Shown: piece by piece, positions 55,514-64,000 of the stretch
Layout of the letters: the number at the start of each line of letters is the position of its first letter
How positions within the stretch are numbered: position 1 is the first letter of the stretch
From: Isoetes taiwanensis
Taxonomy: Eukaryota > Streptophyta > Lycopodiopsida > Isoetales > Isoetaceae
Assembly (NCBI GenBank): GCA_021234155.1
Contig: JAJEKV010000025.1
Coordinates: 18,901,558 to 18,965,557 of the forward strand
Direction: 5' to 3'
DNA: 64,000 bases
The notes under the pieces: model-generated
What the model was told of the DNA's origin: nothing
What the model saw: only the letters and a program-made list of their open reading frames with translations
Database searches by the model: none
Made by a program: the position numbers and the translations under genes

Positions 55514-55556
55514 ATATTGAGGAAGGGGAGTCACGTGGCTGTGACTCCTCCTCAAT
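55514..55556. repeat. Imperfect palindrome
   Basis: ATTGAGGAAGGGGAGTCAC and GTGACTCCTCCTCAAT face each other across a GTGGCT-type loop. One arm has a small bulge. It could form a stem of about 16 bp. Its role is unknown. Confidence 0.7.
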
Positions 55557-56004
55557 AAATGCAAGAATGCAAAATTGCAAAAATGTTCCCCCAAAAAAAA
55601 TTTTGACATTTGGCACGCATGCAATGGGGCATCAAGGAATCTTGAAGAATAAAATCAAAGTGAATGCTTTATATATGTTTTGATTGTTACCACATGACAT
55701 GGCAAAAATGCAGTGCATTCCTTTTTTTTGAACCACCATGAGATCAAAATTCCTGGTTACTTGCATTTTGTTTTTCATATCCTAGCACTTAAATGGTGCT
55801 TTTTCAAATTACAATGAATCTTTAAGAAGTGTCAACTAAGTGCATATAACTTCTCATAAGAACTGTTGCTTAGGAATTATAGATCAAAGAAGCTAAGGCC
55901 TTGACATTTTTACGTGTAATTCAAACATTCCCTTCTGAGAGCCATTAACACCTATATGAAGCAAATAAAGTCATATAGAATGTAGAACATTAAATGCCAC
56001 AAGC

Positions 56005-56055
56005 ATCTACGAAGACCTTTCGGTCTATGGGACCCAATACACAGAGTACATCATA
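56005..56055 (-). repeat. Reverse copy of the GTATTGGGTCCCATAGACC block
   Basis: On the minus strand it reads GTATTGGGTCCCATAGACC, then a GAAA loop and GGTCT. It corresponds to 765-790, where the loop is GATT. The hairpin stem is the same. Confidence 0.65.
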
Positions 56056-56789
56056 GTTATTACTGGCCGAATTATTAGTGAAGAAAACACCTTGAATCTC
56101 TTTTAGGCAGAGAAATAGACCTCGTTTGCATCCTTGCATTATTTGACACTTCACACATCGAATTCAATTCATTTAAACAAAAAAAAGCTAGGAAATGGAA
56201 GGCTAGGTTCATCACTTACTCCCTGCTTCAAATTTGTCGATGGAATCTCCAAAGTTGTGATCTTTGCCTTTGTTTCCACTAAAGAAGAAAAAAGTTTCAT
56301 CTCTTGCATGGCCAGATTGCAAAACATGTGCAAATTATCCACATGGCAATTCACTTGCTGTAAAGCTCTAGGAGGCCATGGAATACTACAGTTGAACACA
56401 TTTGAACTTTATCCAGGGCCCAATATTTGCCATTTTGGTTTGAAGGTTTCAAAGGGTCTAATATTTGCCATTTTGGTTTGTTGATTTTAATTTGGTATTG
56501 TTACTCTTCCACTTAGTGGTTTATGTTTGCAACTATGTAGGACGGCTTAAACATCAAGCAGGAAACGGATCAAGATTAAGAGCTCTGTATCCACACACAC
56601 GAGTATTTCTTCCTTCTATGTCTGGAAACATAATGCTAGGCATTTCTGATGTTTTAATAACCCAAGAGGTAGAGCATGTAGCAATGCTTATTCAAGCTGC
56701 ATGCGCAAAAATGCTTACGAACGTTTCATATGCCATAGAATTTTTTTATAATATCTTAACCAAGTTGCTGTTAGTTTTCAACAGCGTAT

Positions 56790-57570
56790 GCATAAAGAGT
56801 CCTGCTCTTCCGCAAGTGTTCCAAACTATAGCATTGGGCTGGATAGGCATTCTTCTAACAAAATCCTGGCACAATCCATCCAACCTGCCCTCCCAAGAAG
56901 ATCAATCATGCACCCAAAATGCTCCATAGTTGGTACCAACTACCAAGCAATAATTATGAGTCATTGACATGAAATAATAATAGTCCTGATCCATTTGGCT
57001 GCCATGACTACTTGCGTAAAGAATATTCGTTAACATATGCTCCAACTAAATTCGTTTGAGCAGCTGAGAGGCCAACTCTTCTTGTTGAGCATATGAACCA
57101 ATAAGAGTGTTCCACGAAACGATACTGTGGTCAAGTATTTTGTCAAATATATTATGTGCAATCTGTAAATGTCCACACTACATGTTAATACATGCATCCT
57201 CAATGGAAGTGCCAAGCTCTAGCCCGGTGCCAAAAACGGATTTGTGGATCAGAAAACCTTTGGCTGTATCAGCTAAATTGGAGCATGCATCAAATGTACT
57301 TACCAAGGCAATTTTATTTGGCTTCAAGCCTTCTTGTTTCATTTCTTGCAGAATATCAAGGGGCTCTTTGTTATATTCCTCTTGTGCATATGATGGTATC
57401 ATAGTTGACCATGAAATATCATCCTACTGATCAATTCTGTCAAACAGCACTCTTGCATCTTCTAGGCTACCACATTTCCCATACATATTGATGAGAACAG
57501 TTCCCACCACATAATCCAACTCTGATTTGGCATCTACATATATTCATATAAACTGCTCAAACCGGTCACT
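56790..57570 (-). pseudogene. PPR protein relic (PLS type with E-like end)
   Basis: The minus strand encodes VVGTVLINMYGKCGSLEDAR, WSTMIPSYAQEEYNKEPLDI, EMKQEGLKPNKIALVSTFDA, then SIVSWNTLIGSYAQQ, and further on IDLLGRAGWMDCA and MPIQPNAIVWNT. These are consecutive pentatricopeptide repeats and the start of an E domain, as in organelle RNA-editing factors. Stops interrupt at least two repeats (after DRIDQ near 57425 and after INM near 57178), and frames change near 56870-57050. Weaker similarity may reach 56560. A non-functional remnant. Confidence 0.85.
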
Positions 57571-57599
57571 ATTTATCTGAGGCTCATTGCTTGAGTATC

Positions 57600-59000
57600 C
57601 GCTAGAACTTGACATTGTTTCTCCATTCTACCAAATGAATAGTTCACAAAATTCAATAAATATAGCAATAATTCTTCCCATCCTCTGAAGAAATGAACAT
57701 GTTGAGCAATAAAACAGAGAATGAATGATAAAAAATGCACTTGAGTGCATACCTAGTCAAGCTGTTTGTGCACAACTTCTTCATTAAGTTCCTGGCTCTG
57801 CCAGAGCCGGATGTGGGACTTTTTGTGCAGCCCACATGTACCTATCATCATTCATGCATAAAACCATACATGAAAAATCCAAAATGCTATCATTATACAG
57901 TTTGAAAAATCTCCAAAAGCATACCTTGAAAGGAAATAACTGACATCATTTTGCAAATAAATCACAAAATTCATCTACCAGTAAAATTATTGTGTACTGC
58001 CACATCTGTGCTGCCAATGGTTTGTGGGGTCTGAACCTAATCAAACAAAAGTCAAACCATCTGTGGGGCTCATAAATCTTCTTTAGCTTGCAAATTTGAT
58101 AGAAATGAAAAACCCTAATGCATCCTTCACACACCGTGCAAAGCCTAATTGAGAATGTCAAAGCTGAAGTTTTTGAAGATGTATCTAATGCCAGTGTAGA
58201 TATCACAAAATATCGATAATTTGCTGTCAACTGGCATAATCTTTTCGTATAAAAGAACTACAGAGCACCAACATTGCATAGGAGGGAAGGAATAACTGGA
58301 AACGGATTGGCTATAGCAGAAAGCTTCCATCAGAAATCAAAATGCCATCATCTAGAAGGAAGAACCGTCGGATGGTAGAAAAAAATGTGCACACTCAATT
58401 TATTTCGTCCTTTTATTCTTACACATGGTATTGTTGCCACTTCTATAAACTTAAAATACGACCCATCTCTAGCAGCAAAAATGGATTGACATCTTCTGGA
58501 CAGCAAATAGGTCCATCAACAGTCTGAATAGACAAGAATACTTAAACCATCAATATCAAACAAGAAAGAAGAAATGTCATGTGGGTTACATAAGCACCTA
58601 TGCAATTACCATACAACATTCTAAAACACAAAATAAAAAATCAAATGATAAAATCCATGACCGTGGTAATATTTAGAAGAGGTTTCTATCTTACGATGTA
58701 TGCACATAATTTCTGAAAGCAGTCCGGTCCCCTAGGACCAGTGCAAAATAAACAGATATTTTAACCTAGAATAGAGACAGAGATTTTAGCCTAGAATAGA
58801 GACAAAGAAGGTTTCGCAGCAGAGAAATCGAAATGGCTCTGAAGTGCGAACCAAAATGCAATTGCACTGCATAAAGAAGGCCGAACATTCTCTCCTAACT
58901 GCTTAGGCCCACAATCGTAGACGTTCAATAGAAGCCAGATAATCCAAGGATCCACAATGAAAGTTAATGGATGCACCGAAAAAATGTCTCTAAGCAACTC
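57600..59000. other. No gene recognised
   Basis: AT-rich. Short frames without motifs. Possibly the 5' part of Helitron X. Confidence 0.35.
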
Positions 59001-59084
59001 GACCATCCATTCGATCCAATGGTTGAAAATGAAGATTGATCACATACACGCAAAACTCCTTTAGTATATATAAAGATATAAAGA
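59000..59084 (-). mobile_element. Helitron 5' end, minus strand (candidate start of X)
   Basis: On the minus strand A|TCTTTATATCTTTATATA, then ACTAAAGGAGTTTTGCG and TTTTCAACCATTGGATCGAA. The TC start after A and the AACCATTGGAT subterminal block parallel the 5' ends at 41775 and 31663. It faces the 3' end at 41776, on the same strand and in the right order. Confidence 0.55.
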
Positions 59085-59129
59085 TGCCTGTTAGTTTATT
59101 CATGAATGTCTTAGTTCTTACAATTTTGC

Positions 59130-59740
59130 ATGTCTTTAGTTTCTATAATATAATCATCCAAGTTCCGTTTTATTTTAAACTTGGGGTAAGGTTAGGACTT
59201 GGAGCATTTTTTCGTCTCTAAACCGGCCTCTTATTATGAGCCGTTCTAGCTTGCAGTGTTTACTTTTGACAACACCTGTTAAGATTGCATATCCTTCCTC
59301 TTCACTACTAAGATTCTGGCTAATCAGTGTGGACTGCTCGCCTCCAAAGGCTTCTGCCAAAGACTTTGCACCCTCACTTCCAATGTAATTATCTAAAATA
59401 TCTAGGCCCGCTCTCCAAGGCTTCTGTCAAAGACTTTGCACCCTCCCTTCCGATCTGATTATATGTTTTTGCAGGTTCTGCAGTGTGCATTGCTCCCTCC
59501 CCAAGGCTTTTGCCAAAGAGTTTGCACCCTCACTTCCAATCTGATTACTTAAAATATACATGCTCTACAGTGTGCATTGCTCGCTCTCCAAGGCTTATGC
59601 CAAAGACTTGGAGAGCTTGCAGTATTTAGAGCCTTTGTTCGTCTCTAAATTGACCAATTATTATAAGCCTTTCCAGCTGGTAGTGTTTGCTTCTGAGGGC
59701 ATCTGCTAAGTTTGCAAGTCTTTCGTCTTCCATATTGATA
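59130..59740 (-). pseudogene. ROCO leucine-rich-repeat relic
   Basis: The minus strand reads SKHCKLERLIIRGRFRDEKM, almost as in the ROCO gene (SKHCKLERLIIEGQFRDELM), preceded by EQSTLIS and several LAEA-type repeats between 59390 and 59640, and by another diverged copy of the HCKLERL block near 59640-59740. The repeat part is thus duplicated. Frames shift after MLQVL. No Roc or COR sequence follows. It derives from a ROCO paralogue and not necessarily from the copy at 28 kb. Confidence 0.8.
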
Positions 59741-59744
59741 TCCC

Positions 59745-60632
59745 CCGCAAACCCAAAAAAAGGGGGTCTTTATGGCGATGCTAATAACCATATCTAGCAT
59801 AATAACAGGGGTTTTCTTTATATTTTTGTGCTCTTTTCTCTATGGTTTTTATATAATTTTTTAGAAGGGTATTGCTGCCACACTTTGGCAGCATAGAAGA
59901 GCTTTGCACACAATGACACATCTTTGCTTGCATATTGACTTGAGCATTTAAATACAAGTACTATAGGTTTGAAGACTCACATCCCTGAAGATCACAAGTA
60001 GACACTTGCTTGAAGAACCAAGGAAAGGACATTCATTGAAGATCACACAAGCACATCAAGGAAGTAAGATTCAAGCAAAACAAGCTGGAGTTTGAAGATT
60101 GGAAGACCCCTCAATTTGTCTTGCTATGTGGCTAATTTTAAGTTCTTGGCATGAGCGCTATTTCACATTGTTCACTTCTTGAGTTCACCACCTTATTCCT
60201 ATTCAAGATACCCTGCTTGCCTCATATTCCATGTCTCACCTTCATCTCCCTTAGCAAATTTGGAAAATAGCCTTTTCTCTAGTCAAAACATATCACTCAT
60301 GCACCATTCATACATTACACACTCATTATTCCTTCATTTTGAAAAAGCAAAAGATTCCACTCAATTTGGTCTCTCCCATGATCTAAGATCATATTCTCTC
60401 TCCAAAAGTCAAAGTAGAGAGAGAAAGTGCACAAATTTCCAAAAAGAGCATGAAAAAGTCAAACAATCAAGTTGATGCATAAGGGTTGCAAGCTTATGTG
60501 CACTAGTGCCAAATTGATCCATGTCACCATCTAAAATTGCCAAATACACCACCACAATATACCATGCACTATCCACATCACCATCAAGCATGCCATGTCA
60601 TCACATACATGTCACCTTTCATAAGAATTCAT
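59745..60632. other. No gene recognised
   Basis: Includes a C-rich/G-rich short palindrome near 59745-59770 and AT-rich DNA. Overlapping short frames have no motif. Confidence 0.35.
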
Positions 60633-61390
60633 TCTTGCACTGCGACTCGCATGAAACCAACAACATCATAGATAGGCTTTTCATTCATCTCAGCAGTTTT
60701 TTCTACAATGGTATAGGGTGGGTAGCTGCACATCGCAGGCTACCCAAAAAAATGAAAAACATAGGGAATATCCAGTTATAACACCTGGACCCCAAATAAA
60801 ATTGTGTGCTACAGATGTTGGCTAGTGTACATGCCGAGAGCTTATCGCCGGGATTAAAAAACCCCGCCCTTTCGGGTTTTCGAGGAAAACCCCTAGCGAT
60901 AAGATCTCGGCAAGGGGCTTGACAACACAGGTCGCTAAACGTTCCCACAAAAACCCACGCCCACGAGAAATACCGGTCACAAGATCACCCCTGGACCTGT
61001 ACATCATCAACAGAAAAACCAATAGAGAAAAAACCTTGAAAAGCGAGGGGCTGGTCACGCGTGCCACGCGACAAAAAACAACATTTACACCTCAAAAAAG
61101 CGAGGGGCTGGTCACGCGTGCCACGCGACAATTATAACAAATATGAACATATAAATAACAATCTTAATGTGGGGAAGCCATGGATACCGCCGAGATGAGA
61201 AAGCATCGATGAAACGTCGATGAAGAACTCTCGCAATAAGTAGCGATCCCCACCGATGAACGACCTAAAATGCATGCGATGCATGCATGCGACGCATGTA
61301 CAATGCATCATGCTGCCTTGTGCAAGAATGTCGATTCGCTATGCGAATCGTTGACATTCTTGCACTGCGACTCGCATGAAACCAACAACA
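60633..61390. repeat. Direct repeat pair framing element S
   Basis: CATTCTTGCACTGCGACTCG and the following CATGAAACCAACAACATC occur at about 60631-60668 and again at 61354-61391. The ~720 bp between them hold most of the minus-strand element S. This may mark a duplication breakpoint. Confidence 0.7.
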
Positions 61391-61745
61391 TCCCGATACC
61401 AGAGAACTTCAAATACTAGATTCGAGGAGAAAGGTTGAAGATTGTCCTATGCGGACAAAAGGGCAAAGATAGAAGAGGTTAGAAAGGATATGAATGGCCA
61501 AGAAAGAGTAGCTCATGCAAGAAGAAGCCCCTCCTCCGCATGAGATCAAAGAAGAGAATCCATGGATACTGCTGAGAGATGAGAAAGCGCCGATGAAACG
61601 TCGATGAAGAACTCTACAATAAGTAGCGATCCCCCACCTTATGAACGGCCTAAAAATACATGCGATGCATGCATGCGACGTGCATGCATGCTCGTCTTGT
61701 GCAAGAATGTCGATTCGCTATGCGAATCGATGACATTCTTTCAAA
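60820..61745 (-). repeat. Structured repeat element S, minus-strand copy
   Basis: Read on the minus strand, the order is unit A with palindrome (61711-61729), unit A again (61332-61350), two GGCACGCGTGACCAGCCCC blocks (61045-61074, 61102-61131, reversed) and the long stem-loop (60832-60913). The palindrome is CGATTCGC-ta-(T)GCGAATCG, different from the plus-strand copy but equally self-complementary, and here lies inside a larger stem GCAAGAATGTC/GACATTCTTGC. The outer stem of the long hairpin reads CTTATCGC/GCGATAAG. Confidence 0.75.
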
Positions 61746-62256
61746 AAAATTTGACCTAAGTAAAGTCATTTTGACACTTAGGGGGACGTGTCATCATTAC
61801 ATTATGCCACATCATCACTAATGCCTGCACATCATCCTACACGTGTCACACACATCATTTCCACCTCATGAAAAAGTTTTGACTAGGAAAAAGACATTTT
61901 GCCAACTTGCTTGACACATCATCATCCCATATTGCCATGTCATCTTCCATTTGCCAAGTCACCATATCAACTTGCCACTTCATCATATTTTACCCCATTT
62001 TGAGTTAAAAAATGTCCTTTTTGCAAAAAAGGTTCTGTCATGTCATAGAGCATCGAAGAAGATTTCATGTGGAAAAAAGAATTTTTGAAAAAAGACATTG
62101 TTTTGACCTTTAGTTTTGAGTTCCTGAAAAACGTGCCAAGGTTCCAAAAAAAAAAAAATTTCCTATCTACCTCCCCGGCCTAGTCGTTCATCCCAGGTGG
62201 TGCCTCCGGGCATGTCAGCTGGCAACGGGCCAGACATCACGTTATAACACGTCAGA
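61746..62256. other. Non-coding, rich in CACATCATC/ATGTCATC motifs
   Basis: Phrases such as GCCACATCATCACTA, TTGCCATGTCATCTTCC and CCAAGTCACCATATC recur. Similar phrases occur at 60520-60620. This is common in plant LTR-type sequence, but no ends were found. Confidence 0.4.
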
Positions 62257-64000
62257 TTGATCTATTTATACCCGAGCTGGCAGAAGGAAAATGTCTGTGG
62301 GATATTTCGTTTCGAGATTTCAAGAACTATAAAATTTTATCAGGCCAAGATCCAGATTTTTTCGACAAATCAGCTACCTAATCATTGCCAAATGCTCTCC
62401 CAAATAGACCTGATACATGCCAAGAACACTCAAATTAAGCAAAAGGACAAAGAATTAAGCCGGATTTGCCAAGAACTGACTGAAACAAAGCATTACGGAA
62501 AGGGAAATTGTTTACAGAAAAATTTGAGGGCTTTGGGCGCATGACCTAATCGAGTCACTCATTTTGAGACCGGTTTGAATGATTGTTGCTTGAATTTGCC
62601 TCCTTTGCTTCAGAATCCATGGATTACCTGATGCAACCAGATTATTTGCTATCTTGAAGACTATTTTGATCCTGTGCCCAAGACTACAGAGCTTGGAAAT
62701 CTCATTTATGATTGTGTGATATTGATTTAAATGAAAATCCGATCCTTGATGTTACAACTAAGTTTAATTTGCACTTAACTTTCCAAGAAGGTGAAATAAA
62801 AAGGTGAAAATGGTATTTTAAGGTAATTTGTTTGTCAGAAGCAAGTTATAGACCAGTTACATTATATCTCATTCTGTTGATCAAATTCCATAATATAACT
62901 AGATTAAATTGCATTCAGAATCAATCAGTGTAAACATTTAAGAGGTTTTGAGATGCATATAGATCAATGCGTGAATAGAGAGTCATTCAGTAAGAACAAA
63001 CAAAAAAAAGCATAAAAAGTTTGAAAAGACATAAAAAGAGCAATCTGAATTTGCCCGTTCTCGACTCTATTGCATATCATTGCATTTCTCAAGTTAAAAA
63101 TTCCACCTTGAGGATTCTTGCTGTAATTCTGTTCAAATGAGCATTTTCCCTTGATTGCAGACCACTAGGAGTTGTAGAATATCTTCAGAGCTCAGAAAGG
63201 ATCAACAGAAATTAATTTGCAAAAAATTTCTTGCTATTTTCTCACTATAACAGTCTGTTTGCAAAAATCTTGAATTTCAAGGCTTTCCTGCATCCGCTTT
63301 TGCAAAAGGATTGTTTGATCCTTGTGTGCAGACATCTAGAGAGAGAATCAAGTATCAGAACCTAAAAAAGATTCATATCCTTCGATCTGCAAAAAATTCC
63401 TCACTGCAAGGGATATTGACTCATTTTTTACCCAGTCAGGAATGTACATTTGAGTGATCTCTGGAAATCTTTTGGCATCTGACTTTTGGCCTTGCATTCT
63501 TTGAGTAGGCAGCTTTATCATTTGAAAACATGATTAGATCTCTCTTTGCTTGCAAATGGCATCACTCTTTCTGAGGCAGTCTTGCTTTAATTCGGAAAAG
63601 CAGTATTAAACTTGCGTTCATGTTCTAGCAACCTGGAGGTTCTAGGCCATTGAGGTTGAAGGTTTGTCAGGAACACCTTCAAATTTTGGAGGTTCTAGCG
63701 AGATCATTACCTGGAATTTGAACTCATGGCTCCAAGGAGAAACAATGAAAGTTTTGAGCATGCTAAAGCACAAGAGAATCATGAGACTTCTGCTGCGGTG
63801 CCAGGATAAGTATACAAGCAAATGCAGGTATGCCTTGCCACTACTTTGAGTTGAACATACCAATTCCTGCTCCTACATTTGATCCAAGTATGAATGCTAA
63901 TAACGTTTTGAAAACTTTTGAGGAATACTATCAGGAATATGGAAAAAAAAAAAGATGTAAGTTCTTTGAATTCAAGAAGTATTTTAAAAATAATGAAGTG
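62257..64000 (+). other. Unresolved; possible start of a retrotransposon or gene beyond the window
   Basis: A 95-codon frame at 62257-62544 ends with a lysine/glutamate-rich coiled-coil-like stretch IDLIHAKNTQIKQKDKELSR. Near 63726 a frame starts MAPRRNNESFEHAKAQENHE, of the kind seen at the start of retrotransposon gag proteins, but a stop follows soon. Neither is convincing, and the sequence leaves the window at 64000. Confidence 0.2.

Noticed and set aside
61190-61372. Hammerhead ribozyme (retrozyme) in element S
   Set aside because: The GAAAC-like and GATGA-like strings are present, but the CTGANGA and GAAA core elements are not in the required order.

Overview
The window looks like nuclear DNA of a land plant: AT-rich, intron-containing, almost wholly built of transposable elements and broken gene pieces. 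Supporting marks are complete and degenerate Ty1/copia and Ty3/gypsy LTR elements (tRNA-iMet primer sites), a hAT MITE, several Helitrons with CTAG 3' ends, and fragments of plant-type families (RDR RNA polymerase, LRR-Roc-COR, PPR, type III polyketide synthase, UDP-rhamnose synthase). The LRR-Roc-COR gene and the loose repeat-rich layout would fit a seedless plant (fern, lycophyte or bryophyte), but that is inference only.

Layout. 0-4 kb: GC-rich repeat debris, a receptor-like fragment, non-coding DNA and a degenerate tandem array. 4-11 kb: fragments of one Ty3/gypsy family on both strands, a hAT MITE with a perfect 8-bp target duplication, a solo 5' LTR of a second gypsy family and a protein-kinase relic. 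12-16.2 kb: a decayed chromodomain gypsy element split by a poly(A) retroposon. 16.2-17.5 kb: a ~250-bp satellite, a UDP-rhamnose-synthase fragment and a retroposon tail. 17.6-22.5 kb: a structurally complete copia element on the minus strand (226-bp LTRs, TSD, PBS, PPT) with pol broken inside the reverse transcriptase. 23.2-26.4 kb: 3' half of a minus-strand RDR-type RNA-dependent RNA polymerase, now frameshifted. 28.2-31.5 kb: the only substantial host-type gene, an LRR-Roc-COR (ROCO) protein with one frameshift near its C-terminal part.

From 31.6 kb on the window is dominated by Helitrons. One (31.66-37.23 kb, +) carries a zf-UBP fragment of the tri-snRNP protein SAD1/USP39. Two ~5.06-kb Helitrons lie head to tail with no spacer at 41.84-51.97 kb (minus), and appear to be inserted 60 bp inside the 3' end of a further minus-strand Helitron whose 5' end may be the one at 59.08 kb. 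If so, that element would hold a type III polyketide synthase fragment and a PPR relic. A second copy of ROCO leucine-rich-repeat sequence sits just beyond at 59.1-59.7 kb.

A ~0.9-kb non-coding element with palindromes whose pairing is kept while bases differ occurs at 40.7-41.6 kb (+) and 60.8-61.7 kb (-), with a partial third copy of its main hairpin at 0.7 kb. Together with the tandem Helitron pair it is the least explained structure here. No CRISPR, tRNA, rRNA or bacterial-type operon was seen. The rest is non-coding or unrecognised.
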